38,724 nt of DNA from Acinetobacter sp. UBA3106 (GCA_002365595.1 DFAM01000007.1:64129-102852); one strand, 5' to 3'. Shown: positions 7,023 to 15,906, counted from the stretch's first letter. Notes: generated by a model from the sequence alone, not told the origin. Program-made: numbers and translations.

Positions 7023-7901
7023 TTACGGACGAATTATTTCTAAACTATAAGTGTCAAAGCTTTTGCGTGCTACCGGAATGCTAAATTTGAATTTGAAAGG
7101 ACTATTCTGAGGGATTCGTTGAATTCCTTGAAGACTTTCAATTAAATATTCAGAAGGCATAAAGGAATAGGTCGAGATCGTTTCCCCATTCTCTTTCAAA
7201 TTTACCTTGATCATTGGAAGGGCCAAACTTTGGGTATGATAGTTAATCAGTTCTCCAGTGAACTGGGTTTTTTGTCGGGAAATTTGTTTAACCTTTACCT
7301 TGTTGGTGGAGATCAGACGATAATTCTCTTCCATAATTGAACATTTAAATGCCTGACATGCAGTATTAAACAGAGCACTAATGACCGGACTGTTGTTTAA
7401 AATTTTCGGATTAAACCAGAAAAACTGCAAAATAAGTAAACTGACTAAACATAAGTTAATTATCCCCCATAAAACATAATGCCCCGCACCATATTTTTTT
7501 TCCTGTTCAGCTTTTTCTGACCAGTTCAGTGCGGGATAGTTGCCAATAGGATCAGTACTAAAATAATTTAAGTTATTCAGATAGGTCTTTAAATCAATAT
7601 TTGAGTTTTCGACTTTACGATCGTAAATGTCTAATAAATGTTGTTCTGCTTTTTGATTGCCAATGAACAGATCAGACGACAGTTCATGAGATGCATAGGC
7701 TTCTTGAACTGGATTTAAAGATGAATTTGTTTGAGTGGCAGTAGAGAAAGTTTCTTCTTTGTCTACCACCAGATGGGTCAAGGCATTAAAATTGGTTGAG
7801 CATTTTGCACAACAAACCATCCCGCGAGCAACTGTAAGTTGAGCCACAGAGACTTTGTACTTGGTCAAACAGTTAGGGCAGGAGGTTTGTTTTTCGCTCA
7901 T
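7023..7901 (-). CDS. Zinc-ribbon / DUF3426 membrane protein
   Basis: The 292-residue protein has an MJ0042-type zinc ribbon at the N-terminus (CPNC at residues 8-11 and CAKC at 31-34). A variable linker follows, then one transmembrane helix (about 142-163, YVLWGIINLCLVSLLILQFF), then a C-terminal DUF3426-like beta-rich domain outside the membrane. This architecture is common in proteobacteria next to prmA, but its function is not established. Its start lies three bases after the prmA stop, so the two are surely co-transcribed. The C-terminal domain reads as a domain with repeated beta strands (MIKVNLKENGETISTYSFMP). The family call rests on architecture and context. Confidence 0.85.
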   Translation of the reverse strand: MSEKQTSCPNCLTKYKVSVAQLTVARGMVCCAKCSTNFNALTHLVVDKEETFSTATQTNSSLNPVQEAYASHELSSDLFIGNQKAEQHLLDIYDRKVENSNIDLKTYLNNLNYFSTDPIGNYPALNWSEKAEQEKKYGAGHYVLWGIINLCLVSLLILQFFWFNPKILNNSPVISALFNTACQAFKCSIMEENYRLISTNKVKVKQISRQKTQFTGELINYHTQSLALPMIKVNLKENGETISTYSFMPSEYLIESLQGIQRIPQNSPFKFKFSIPVARKSFDTYSLEIIRP

Positions 7902-7904
7902 AGT

Positions 7905-8822
7905 CTATTCAAGGTTTGCTTGGGTATTTTGGCGTTTACCCGAAATTCGACACCAATGTTCGTCACGTTTTTCGATTTGCAGTATATCAAAAAATTCAGA
8001 ATAAACACTAGAAACATCAGCAACTTGCTCTTCTAATATACCGGCAAGTGCGAACTCTCCCTCAGATTTAACCAAAGTTGCGAATTCAGGCGCAAGGGCC
8101 ATTAAAGGACCTGCAAGAATGTTGGCAACAAACACATCGGCTTTCTGATCCTTCAGTTCTTCATTGAACTCGTCTGGCAGACCTACAAACAGATTTTCCA
8201 GTACACCATTCAGTTCGGCATTTTGTTGGGTCGCCAACACAGCTTGCGGATCAATATCAGTGGCATACACTTTTTTTGCACCCAGCAATAAAGCGGCAAC
8301 GCCTAAAATGCCTGAACCACAACCATAGTCGATCACAATTTTATCTTTCACATCGGTTTGACCGAGCCATTGCAGACAAAGGAAGGTTGAGGCATGGTTA
8401 CCAGTACCAAAAGCCAGACCTGGATCAAGCTTAATGTTCACGGCATCAGCTTCCGGAGCTTCCATCCATTCAGGTACAATCCAGTATTTCTCGGCAATCT
8501 GAATAGGTTCGTAGGCATCCATCCAGGTACGTTCCCATTCCTGATCTTCAATAAACTCGTAACGTAATGGTGCCTCAGGCATCTGTGCAGTAATAAAGGT
8601 CACTAGCGCATCTACATCAATTTCTTCGTCTTCTTCCTGCGCATAGATGCCAGTTACAATCACTTTATTCCAGAGAGGCGTTTCACCTGGAAGCGGTTCA
8701 AGCAAGTCCTGATTTTCAGCATCATCTAAAGTTACGCTTACCGCACCTAATGAACTTAACAGGGTTTCAGTAAAATCAACTTGAGCTTGCTCAACAGTAA
8801 TATGAATTTGTAACCACTTCAC
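7905..8822 (-). CDS. prmA: Ribosomal protein L11 methyltransferase
   Basis: PrmA uses S-adenosylmethionine to trimethylate ribosomal protein L11 in the cytosol. The 305-residue length fits the family. The N-terminal L11-recognition domain starts MKWLQIHITVEQAQVDFTE. The catalytic domain carries the hallmark LDPGLAFGTGNHASTFLCL, the SAM-binding motif VIDYGCGSGILGVAALLLGA and the NILAGPL motif. It is the first gene of a two-gene unit with the DUF3426 gene. Upstream, the BASS transporter is separated by a terminator, so prmA should have its own promoter in the 8823-8910 interval. No unusual residue was seen. Confidence 0.97.
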   Translation of the reverse strand: MKWLQIHITVEQAQVDFTETLLSSLGAVSVTLDDAENQDLLEPLPGETPLWNKVIVTGIYAQEEDEEIDVDALVTFITAQMPEAPLRYEFIEDQEWERTWMDAYEPIQIAEKYWIVPEWMEAPEADAVNIKLDPGLAFGTGNHASTFLCLQWLGQTDVKDKIVIDYGCGSGILGVAALLLGAKKVYATDIDPQAVLATQQNAELNGVLENLFVGLPDEFNEELKDQKADVFVANILAGPLMALAPEFATLVKSEGEFALAGILEEQVADVSSVYSEFFDILQIEKRDEHWCRISGKRQNTQANLE

Positions 8823-8910
8823 GGAGATAACCTAAATTTGTCTTTATAAAGATGCCATTGTAACGGAACTCAGGATGAAACCACTATATATTGATAAAAA
8901 CTATCCTGAA

Positions 8911-8940
8911 AAAAGAAAAGGACATACATTGACGTCCTTT
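8911..8940 (-). terminator. Terminator of the first BASS transporter gene
   Basis: The 7-bp stem AAAGGAC/GTCCTTT (8917-8923/8934-8940) has a 10-base loop and is followed on the minus strand by TTTTCTTTTTT. It lies just downstream of the stop at 8956. Confidence 0.65.
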
Positions 8941-8955
8941 ATTATGCAAGCTGAA

Positions 8956-9831
8956 TCAGGTCGCTATAGGCGCTGGATGTGGCGCGATTTTATTCAAGAA
9001 CATGCCAAAGAGCGCGGCGAAGATATACATGAAAATGGAATATACTGCAGCTGGCATGGCAACGGTGGAGTTCGCCATCACGGTCAGTGCAATAGTCATG
9101 GCCAGGGTGCTGTTGTGAATGCCAATTTCAAAGGCACAGGCACGTGCTTGTGCACTGTTAATACCGAACAGCCGCGGCAAGAAGTATCCGATACACAGGC
9201 TGAACATGCAGAACAGCGCAGTTGCAATGCCCACTTGAGCCAGGTATTCAGTAATATTCTGACGTTCACTGACAATTGCGCCAATAATAATGGAGATTAA
9301 AAATAGAACAGCGAAGATGCGTAGTGATTTATTTAATTTTTCTGTGAAATGTGGGGCATAGTGCCGGATCAGCATACCTATACAAACCGGGACAATGATA
9401 ATGGCAAAGACTTGCAGGATTTTACTGAACTGTAAGTTAATCTGTTGTCCGTCATTGATAAAGTGTTGAATGGCAAAGTTGACAATAAGAGGTAAGGTTA
9501 GCGCAGCAATCACTGAATTAATTGCAGTCAGGGTGATGTTGAGTGCTAAATCACCTTTAAATAGATAGCTAAACAAATTGGCGGTACTGCCACCCGGAGA
9601 AGCTGCAAGCAGCATTAAGCCTACTGCCAACAAAGGAGGGAGAGCCAAAACCTTACACAGAACAAATGCAATACCCACTAAAAGGACTAATTGGCAAAAT
9701 AGCGCAATTAAAACGGCTTTGGGGTGTTTTGTGACTCTGGCAAAGTCTCTTGGCGTGAGCTCCAGGCCCAAGCCCACCATAATAATAGCTAGCGCCAAAG
9801 GCAGTAAAATAGTGATGATTCCTGAATCCAT
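8956..9831 (-). CDS. BASS-family (bile acid:sodium symporter) transporter, copy 1
   Basis: The 291-residue polytopic inner-membrane protein belongs to the bile acid:sodium symporter (SBF) superfamily. It has about nine to ten hydrophobic segments and starts MDSGIITILLPLALAIIMVGLGLEL. The family's sodium-site crossover motifs are visible: LLAASPGGSTANLFSYLFKG and FEIGIHNSTLAMTIAL. Bacterial members move organic anions such as pantothenate or keto acids, and the substrate here cannot be read from sequence. Its upstream neighbour (10102-10992) is a paralogue with the same N-terminal pattern. The gap of 270 bases between them suggests separate transcription. The ribosome binding site (AGGAG in the minus strand near 9841) supports the start. 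Confidence 0.9.
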   Translation of the reverse strand: MDSGIITILLPLALAIIMVGLGLELTPRDFARVTKHPKAVLIALFCQLVLLVGIAFVLCKVLALPPLLAVGLMLLAASPGGSTANLFSYLFKGDLALNITLTAINSVIAALTLPLIVNFAIQHFINDGQQINLQFSKILQVFAIIIVPVCIGMLIRHYAPHFTEKLNKSLRIFAVLFLISIIIGAIVSERQNITEYLAQVGIATALFCMFSLCIGYFLPRLFGINSAQARACAFEIGIHNSTLAMTIALTVMANSTVAMPAAVYSIFMYIFAALFGMFLNKIAPHPAPIAT

Positions 9832-10101
9832 TTGAAATCTCCTGTCTTATTTATTCTTGTTGAGTTAAGTTTTTACTGATTTTTTTACTATGCAGCTCTG
9901 GTGATCACATAGATGTATGAACAAATATATATATGGTTTAATACTCCAGCTTGATATCAATAACAAGGAGTGAATTTCATATATATGCCTCTGCAGCGAG
10001 GCATTTTCATGGTTGATTTTAGAAGAGTGAATGACAAAATTTTAAACTGATGACTCATATACGTGTTGATTAAAGTATTGTCTCAACAGGGCAGATGTCG
10101 T
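9832..10101. other. Intergenic region between the two BASS genes with a small palindrome
   Basis: It contains the hairpin ATGCCTC-TGCAGC-GAGGCAT (9985-10004). The hairpin is followed on the plus strand by only four T residues and on the minus strand by ATATATG, so it is a poor terminator by itself. An AT-rich stretch (about 9920-9945) may hold the promoter for copy 1. No gene was seen. Confidence 0.45.
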
Positions 10102-10992
10102 TTAGCCATTTAAAGTGCGTGTATTGGTTTTATTCAGCAGTTGTGGGTTTTTGGTCAGGATAAAACCAAATGCAAAGGCGAAAATATACATAAAAATAGT
10201 ATAAATCCCTGCCGGGATCGCAATGGTGGTATTGGATAATACTGAAAGTGCAATTGTCAGCGCCAGACCAGTATTGTGAATTCCCACTTCAAAGGTACAT
10301 GCACGAGCCTGTCTTTCGGAAACTCCAGATAAATACGGAACCAGATAGCCCACTAAAAAACTGATCAGGCAAAATAAGGCCATGGCAATGCCAATCTCGG
10401 TAAAATATTCAATGACGTGGAATCTTTCTATATACAGCGCGTACAACAAAATTAAAATTAAAAAGATAACCGAAAATAATCGCATCGGTTTATTCAGGCG
10501 AAATGCAGTTTTGGGGGTCAGGAAACGGATCAGCATCCCTATACAAACCGGAACAAAAATAATTAAAAATACCTGGAAAATTTTTTCAATAGGCATGCTA
10601 ATGCTTTGCGATTCGCCTAAAAAATAATGCATGGATAAATTAACAATAAAAGGCAGGGTAAAAATGCAAATAATAGAATTAAGAGTGGTAAGGGTAAGAT
10701 TTAATGCCACATCTCCCTTAAAAATATAGCTAATTAAATTTGCTGTAGGACCACCTGGAGAAGCAGAAAGCAGCATTAAGCCTACCGCCAAAAGTGGAGA
10801 CGGTTTGAATAAAATACAAATAAAAAATGCAATGCCAACCAAAATCACTTGTTGTGAAAATAACGCTAAAAAAATAGCTTTAGGATGATAACGGATACGA
10901 AGAAAATCTTTAACAGTAAGTTCAAGCCCTAAACCAATCATCATAAAGGCAATGATAAGGGGTAAAAAAAGGGTAAAGAGTCCTGAATCCAT
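10102..10992 (-). CDS. BASS-family (bile acid:sodium symporter) transporter, copy 2
   Basis: The 296-residue polytopic membrane protein is paralogous to the protein encoded at 8956-9831. Both begin MDSG, and the shared core includes GLMLLSASPGGPTANLISYI and FEVGIHNTGLALTIALSVL. About half of positions agree by eye. The Gly-Pro-Thr in place of Gly-Ser-Thr and Asn-Thr-Gly in place of Asn-Ser-Thr fall in the sodium/substrate crossover motifs, so the two copies may differ in ligand. The start has AGGA eight bases upstream. The substrate is unknown, with organic anion import most likely from the family. Confidence 0.9.
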   Translation of the reverse strand: MDSGLFTLFLPLIIAFMMIGLGLELTVKDFLRIRYHPKAIFLALFSQQVILVGIAFFICILFKPSPLLAVGLMLLSASPGGPTANLISYIFKGDVALNLTLTTLNSIICIFTLPFIVNLSMHYFLGESQSISMPIEKIFQVFLIIFVPVCIGMLIRFLTPKTAFRLNKPMRLFSVIFLILILLYALYIERFHVIEYFTEIGIAMALFCLISFLVGYLVPYLSGVSERQARACTFEVGIHNTGLALTIALSVLSNTTIAIPAGIYTIFMYIFAFAFGFILTKNPQLLNKTNTRTLNG

Positions 10993-11066
10993 GGAATATC
11001 CTTTTTTGTTTTTATCCTTTGATCTCCTTAGAGTTTAAACAAGATTTTTAAATAAGCAATATATGA

Positions 11067-11096
11067 AACGGGTAAAATTCAACTATTTTACCCGTT
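11067..11096 (-). terminator. Hairpin terminator of the Gln/Met-repeat protein gene
   Basis: An 11-bp perfect stem AACGGGTAAAA/TTTTACCCGTT (11067-11077/11086-11096) lies just after the stop at 11121. The T-tract after it on the minus strand is short (TTT), so its strength is uncertain. Confidence 0.55.
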
Positions 11097-11120
11097 AATA
11101 ATTTGAATTAATTTAACTTT

Positions 11121-11606
11121 TTATGGAGATTGTTGCGGTTGCATCTCAGGTTGTGACTGCATTTGAGGTTGAGTTTGCATTTGTGGTTGTGACTGTTGCA
11201 TTTGCGGTTGAGACTGCATTTGCGGTTGGGATTGTTGCATTTGCATTTGTGATTGAGCTGAAGGACGAGGAGGCATGAAACCTAAAGCACATTTGCCTTT
11301 CACTTCAGTCCCGTTGATAGTCGCTGTGGTTGCACCTGTATCTCCACTACATGCGGTGCTTAGCTCAGCTTCATTGCCTGTAATGGAAGAATTTTTTGCA
11401 GAAGGGAAGAATTGAGGTTCACAAGTACCATTCCAAATAATACCGCGATATGCAAAACTGACTGGTGCGCCTTGGCTCTTTCCTTTACATACCTTTTGGT
11501 ATCTTTGAGCATCATATACTTTTTCGACTTTATCATTTGCTGAAGCTGCAAATGGTGCAAGACACAAGCCACAGAGAATGGATGAGAGGACAATATTCTT
11601 ATTCAT
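11121..11606 (-). CDS. Secreted protein with a C-terminal Gln/Met/Pro repeat tail
   Basis: The 161-residue protein is not one I recognise. It begins with a signal peptide cleaved probably after ASA (residue 23). The mature core (24-112) has four cysteines (40, 62, 86, 106), likely two disulfides, and two NGT triplets. It is followed by a tail (about 115-161) made almost only of Gln, Met, Pro and Ser, with five copies of a QP(Q/E)MQ unit and seven methionines. Such tails are unstructured, and Met-rich ones can bind copper(I). Whether this one does is inference. The coding DNA of the tail is a run of imperfect 15-18 base repeats that could vary in copy number. It stands alone, divergent from mnmG. 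Confidence 0.75.
   Translation of the reverse strand: MNKNIVLSSILCGLCLAPFAASANDKVEKVYDAQRYQKVCKGKSQGAPVSFAYRGIIWNGTCEPQFFPSAKNSSITGNEAELSTACSGDTGATTATINGTEVKGKCALGFMPPRPSAQSQMQMQQSQPQMQSQPQMQQSQPQMQTQPQMQSQPEMQPQQSP
11124..11253 (-). repeat. Imperfect tandem coding repeats (Gln/Met tail)
   Basis: Repeated units based on GACTGCATTTGCGGTTG and GTTGCATTTG (plus-strand view) encode the repeated QPQMQ motif. The copies differ at a few positions each. Slippage or recombination could change the tail length without shifting the frame when whole units move. Confidence 0.6.
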
Positions 11607-11818
11607 CTTTTATACCTTTGTTAGTAATGTACCCAACCTATAGCTTAAAAAGTAATTAAAATTAAACAATGCTATTCAAGTAAAAAACTTTACTTAAATG
11701 TTTAATTTCTATAGCGAGTCTGAAAATCCGGATTACATTGCAACATTAAGGGATTGCAAATCAATTCAACTCTCATCAATAAATTCGACTCATTTTGTCA
11801 ACTTATTTTGTTCAGTTT

Positions 11819-11827
11819 TGATATAAT
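11819..11827 (+). promoter_or_regulatory. Extended -10 promoter of mnmG
   Basis: TGA-TATAAT is a consensus extended -10 element, with TATAAT at 11822-11827. It lies 33 bases before the mnmG start. There is no good -35 at 17 bases; TTGTCA at 11795-11800 is 21 bases away. Confidence 0.65.
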
Positions 11828-11860
11828 ACTCCGTCATCATTTTTTATCTCTCAAACCATT

Positions 11861-13741
11861 ATGCATTATCCTAAAGTTTACGATGTCATTGTTATCGGTG
11901 GCGGTCACGCAGGTACCGAAGCAGCCCTTGCTGCAGCGCGTATGGGTCGACAGACTCTGCTCTTAACTCATAACATTGAGACTTTAGGGCAGATGAGCTG
12001 TAACCCGGCCATCGGTGGTATTGGTAAATCTCATCTGGTACGTGAAATTGATGCTTTGGGCGGTGCCATGGCATTGGCGGCCGATAAAGGCGGTATTCAA
12101 TTCCGTATTCTAAATTCACGTAAAGGTGCTGCGGTTCGTGCAACGCGTGCGCAGGCTGACCGTGTACGCTTTAAAGCTGCGATTCGTGAAACATTGGAAA
12201 ACCAAGCGAACCTGGATATTTTCCAGCAGGCTGCAGATGACCTGATTGTGGAAGGCGATACCGTTAAAGGTGTGGTAACCCAAATGGGTATCCGCTTTGA
12301 TGCGAAAACTGTCGTGTTAACAACAGGTACATTCTTGGGTGGTGTGATTCACGTTGGTTTAGAGAAATCGAGCGGTGGTCGTGCCGGTGATCCGCCATCA
12401 ATTTCATTGGCAGCACGTTTACGTGAATTAAACTTGCCAGTAGGGCGTTTAAAAACAGGTACACCCCCACGTATTGATGCACGTTCAGTTGATTTCTCTG
12501 TCATGACGCCACAGCCGGGTGATTTCCCGTCTCCAACCATGTCATTCATGGGTGATGCCTCTATGCATCCGGAACAGATTAACTGCTACATCACACATAC
12601 CAATGAACGTACTCACGATATTATCCGTGGCGGTTTAGACCGCTCACCGATGTATACCGGTGTGATTGAAGGTGTGGGTCCACGTTACTGCCCATCGATT
12701 GAAGATAAAATTCACAAATTTGCCGATAAAGATTCACATCAGGTATTTTTAGAGCCTGAAGGTTTGGATACACACGAGCTTTATCCGAACGGTATTTCAA
12801 CATCGCTTCCATTTGATGTTCAATTCGAATTGGTTCGCTCAATCCGTGGTATGGAAAATGCACACATTCTTCGTCCGGGTTATGCCATTGAATATGATTA
12901 CTTCAACCCCCAAGCGTTGAAATTCTCGTTAGAAACCAAAGCCATCAATAACCTGTACTTTGCCGGTCAAATTAACGGTACAACCGGTTATGAAGAAGCG
13001 GGTGCGCAAGGTTTATTGGCCGGTTTGAATGCTGCGCGCCGTGCATGGGATCAAGAACAATGGACACCTAAACGTGATGAAGCGTACATGGGCGTACTTG
13101 TCGATGACCTGATTACTTTAGGTACCAAAGAACCGTACCGCATGTTTACTTCACGTGCAGAATACCGTTTGATGCTACGTGAAGACAATGCTGATCAGCG
13201 TTTAACCCCAATCGGCCGTGAAATGGGTCTGGTGAATGATGAACGCTGGACAGCTTATTGTGAAAAAATGGAAGCAGTAGAAACGGAAAAAGGTCGTTTG
13301 CAACATCTTTGGGCTGCACCGAATAACCCGATGGGTAAAAAATTCGTTGAAATGACTGGGGCGGATCTGTCTAAAGAGTGTTCTGCAATTGATTTGTTGA
13401 AGCGTCCAAATATCAACTTCTCACAAATTGCCGAATTGACTGATTCAAAAGTATCTGCATTTGTCGGTGAGCAAATTGAAATTGCTGTGAAATACGAAGG
13501 TTATATCAACCGTCAGCAAGAAGATGTAGCTCAAATGAAACGTCTGGAAGAAACCCGTATTCCTGCAGACTTTGATTATGATGTGGTTTCTGGTCTTTCT
13601 CGTGAAATTACGCTTAAATTGAAAGATGTTCGTCCTGAAACGCTTGCTCAAGCCGGTCGTATTCCGGGTGTAACGCCAGCCGCTGTTCAACTGGTGATGA
13701 TTACCATCCGGAAGAATAATCAGGCAAAAAAATCTGCTTAA
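11861..13741 (+). CDS. mnmG: tRNA uridine-5-carboxymethylaminomethyl modification enzyme MnmG (GidA)
   Basis: With MnmE, this FAD enzyme installs the cmnm5 group on the wobble uridine of several tRNAs. At 626 residues the protein is of normal length. The FAD-binding fold is at the start (YDVIVIGGGHAGTEAALAAA), followed by the two GidA signatures (GRLKTGTPPRID and GQINGTTGYEEAGAQGLLAGLNAA). The helical C-terminal domain that binds MnmE ends in RKNNQAKKSA. In many bacteria mnmG is followed by rsmG, parA and parB near oriC. Here a terminator follows directly and none of these genes is present. The start is set by the MHYPKVYDVIVIGGG N-terminus. Confidence 0.97.
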   Translation: MHYPKVYDVIVIGGGHAGTEAALAAARMGRQTLLLTHNIETLGQMSCNPAIGGIGKSHLVREIDALGGAMALAADKGGIQFRILNSRKGAAVRATRAQADRVRFKAAIRETLENQANLDIFQQAADDLIVEGDTVKGVVTQMGIRFDAKTVVLTTGTFLGGVIHVGLEKSSGGRAGDPPSISLAARLRELNLPVGRLKTGTPPRIDARSVDFSVMTPQPGDFPSPTMSFMGDASMHPEQINCYITHTNERTHDIIRGGLDRSPMYTGVIEGVGPRYCPSIEDKIHKFADKDSHQVFLEPEGLDTHELYPNGISTSLPFDVQFELVRSIRGMENAHILRPGYAIEYDYFNPQALKFSLETKAINNLYFAGQINGTTGYEEAGAQGLLAGLNAARRAWDQEQWTPKRDEAYMGVLVDDLITLGTKEPYRMFTSRAEYRLMLREDNADQRLTPIGREMGLVNDERWTAYCEKMEAVETEKGRLQHLWAAPNNPMGKKFVEMTGADLSKECSAIDLLKRPNINFSQIAELTDSKVSAFVGEQIEIAVKYEGYINRQQEDVAQMKRLEETRIPADFDYDVVSGLSREITLKLKDVRPETLAQAGRIPGVTPAAVQLVMITIRKNNQAKKSA

Positions 13742-13758
13742 GTTCTAAAAAAATATTG

Positions 13759-13787
13759 AAAAAAGCCCGCGCAATGCGGGCTTTTTT
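13759..13787 (+). terminator. Rho-independent terminator of mnmG
   Basis: The 12-bp stem AAAAAAGCCCGC/GCGGGCTTTTTT (13759-13770/13776-13787) has a 5-base loop and ends in a T-run, 18 bases after the mnmG stop. Confidence 0.93.
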
Positions 13788-13829
13788 GTGTATAAATAAG
13801 CTCAATCATTATAAAAATTAGGGCTGTAC

Positions 13830-15635
13830 ATGGACTTGTGCTATTCAAGCGGTGAAGAAATACGATCAGGGGATATTGTTCTGAATCTTACGCCTGCGGG
13901 GGGAATGTATCATTGGCGTCAGCCTGTAATGAAGGTATGGGATATTGTTAAAACCAATGCGGGAGAAGTGATCGGTGTCTCATTGATACATCCAGAGGTT
14001 GAGTCGCCTGCAATGTTCTGTAAAACCGTTGAGCGGCCAAATCATTTTGAACCTTTGCCGGAAGTAATGCTGGCAAAAGATGTGCCCGAGCTGTATTGGA
14101 CAACGCGCTGGCTGGTAAATGCTGATGATATTGCTATTCGTTTGGGGTTGATTGGCCGTATAGAGCATTTCGAGGATATTCAATCGGGTCATGGCCTTAG
14201 AATCTTAAATATGATTGATCAGCGTGCAGGAGTGTATCCTGGCATATACCAGCATTTTCAGGCGCAGCAGGCACGGATAGATCAAGATCATCACACATAT
14301 ATTGATTTGCTCCGCAAATCTGCGACCTCATCTTTTTCACCGGCTATGTGTACTTTGGCGCAGGAATTCAGCTTAGGGAATGTGCTGCAGAGAAACTATG
14401 AAGGAACACGGCAATGGCTGCTCAAAGCAGTTGAGCGGAAGGACAAAGTCGGATTGTATATGCTGGCGGAATGCTATGCGCAGGGCAGTGCAGTCCCACA
14501 GGATTTTCAGCAAAGTTTAAAGCTGCTGGAACAGGCAGCTCAGCTGGGAAGCTGGCCGGCAGTCATGGCACTTGCAGGTTATTGCCGCTTTGGTTGGCTG
14601 ACTGAGTTTCTGCACTCTGCACATGCTGGCTATCGTGAAGCAAATCCTAATGCAGTCAATGCGGAAAGAGCGCTTCAGCTTTATTTAAAAATTGCAAGGC
14701 AAGCGCCAGATGAAGAACTCAGCAATATGTCCAATGCAGCTTATCAGCTGGGCTGGATGTATCAGGATGGTATTGGTACCGGCCAAGATTATGAACGCTC
14801 TGTCTACTGGTATCAAAAAGCTGCTGATAAAGATCATATTATCGCAATCAATAATTTGGCTGATAAATATGAAAATGGGACAGGTGTTGTTCAAGATTTG
14901 GAAAAAGCTGCTGCGCTGTATATGAAGGCAGCCGGAAAAGTTGTTGCTGCGGATTTAAGTTTAGGCCGAATGTATATTGATGGGCGGGGTGTTGAGCAGG
15001 ATGCCATGAAAGCTAAAGAACATTTGAATGTTGTTCTTCAGGCGCGAATCTCGGGTATTGAGGCTATGCAGGCTGAAGCGGCGCAGCTTCTTGCTCAATT
15101 TACTCAGGACAGTCCCCTTCAGCAGGCTGAATATGCGCTTAATCATGCTGCTAGCTATTCGATTGACCAAATTTCAGCGGAAATTCGCAATATAGACAGT
15201 TTGCTTCACATGCCGGAAGTAAAAGCGCTGTTCTTTAAGCTGTTTCTATTAAATGCTCAAAAGGGAGATATCGCTTCACAGTCGCAAGTGGGGGATTGGT
15301 ATTTGCAGGGCATATATACTGAAAAAAATCTGGAAGAAGCGGCTTATTGGATTCAAAAAGCAGCAGATCAGAAAAATTATTATGCGGAATATCAAATGGG
15401 CTATTTATATGAAAATGGCCTGTACTTTAATCAAAACTTGGCGTTGGCGCAAAAATGGTATGAACGCGCTTTGCGCAAGCCTTCTGAAAGCATGTGGCCG
15501 GAATATGTGGCTGGGCAGCTTAATCCTGAATATTTAAGTCGTTATAGTCAAATGAATAAGGAGGCGCTTGCAGGTTTGGCACGTATTGAGGAAAAAATAC
15601 CAAAGCCAAGCAAATGGAAATTCTGGAAGAAATAA
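13830..15635 (+). CDS. Sel1-repeat (TPR-like) protein
   Basis: The 601-residue protein has no signal peptide or membrane segment, so it is probably cytosolic. The N-terminal 165 residues are a non-repeat region I do not recognise (MDLCYSSGEEIRSGDIVLNL). Sel1-like repeats follow: two to three at about 170-255, three at about 300-410 (YQLGWMYQDGIGTGQDYERS; NNLADKYENGTGVVQD; LGRMYIDGRGVEQD), and two at about 482-560 (VGDWYLQGIYTEKNLEEAA; MGYLYENGLYFNQNLALA). The C-terminus ends KWKFWKK. Sel1 repeats form alpha-solenoid scaffolds for protein contacts, and nothing more specific can be said. A weak AGGG lies before the ATG, and TATAAA at 13810-13815 could be a -10. Confidence 0.88.
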   Translation: MDLCYSSGEEIRSGDIVLNLTPAGGMYHWRQPVMKVWDIVKTNAGEVIGVSLIHPEVESPAMFCKTVERPNHFEPLPEVMLAKDVPELYWTTRWLVNADDIAIRLGLIGRIEHFEDIQSGHGLRILNMIDQRAGVYPGIYQHFQAQQARIDQDHHTYIDLLRKSATSSFSPAMCTLAQEFSLGNVLQRNYEGTRQWLLKAVERKDKVGLYMLAECYAQGSAVPQDFQQSLKLLEQAAQLGSWPAVMALAGYCRFGWLTEFLHSAHAGYREANPNAVNAERALQLYLKIARQAPDEELSNMSNAAYQLGWMYQDGIGTGQDYERSVYWYQKAADKDHIIAINNLADKYENGTGVVQDLEKAAALYMKAAGKVVAADLSLGRMYIDGRGVEQDAMKAKEHLNVVLQARISGIEAMQAEAAQLLAQFTQDSPLQQAEYALNHAASYSIDQISAEIRNIDSLLHMPEVKALFFKLFLLNAQKGDIASQSQVGDWYLQGIYTEKNLEEAAYWIQKAADQKNYYAEYQMGYLYENGLYFNQNLALAQKWYERALRKPSESMWPEYVAGQLNPEYLSRYSQMNKEALAGLARIEEKIPKPSKWKFWKK

Positions 15636-15906
15636 TGGAAGAATTTTATGAACTATTGTTTAAATCTATCATTGCATAGTTACAAGCTTCTGTTTTATTA
15701 AGTTTTTGTATTTCATATAAAAAATATAATATTAAGACTTGAAATGTATAGGTAGATAGCCTTTTTAATATAACTGAATGATTTGACTGAATTCATTTGG
15801 GATATTAACCCGACCATTGTCGTGGTATTTATTTCAACAGATTGATCTGAAAATAGTGAAGCAGATTGCTACAAGTCAATTTGCTTACTATGGACGGAGG
15901 TCAATC
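15636..15906 (+). other. Intergenic region upstream of the MFS transporter gene (270 bases)
   Basis: It is AT-rich. A 14-codon ORF (MEEFYELLFKSIIA) starts at 15635, overlapping the Sel1 gene stop as TAATG, with GGAAGA upstream. It may be noise. The promoter of the transporter gene must lie here, but no clear -35/-10 pair stands out. Confidence 0.4.

Noticed and set aside
8875..9300. 141-codon plus-strand frame opposite the first BASS gene
   Set aside because: It lies largely inside the well-supported minus-strand transporter gene; its His/Cys-rich translation mirrors that gene's codons.
11124..11253. Possible CRISPR-like or satellite repeat
   Set aside because: The units are contiguous, imperfect and in frame as Gln/Met codons, with no spacers.
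15817..15906. TTG-initiated N-terminal extension of the MFS transporter
   Set aside because: The added 30 residues are hydrophilic and not family-like; the ATG at 15907 has a strong GGAGG.
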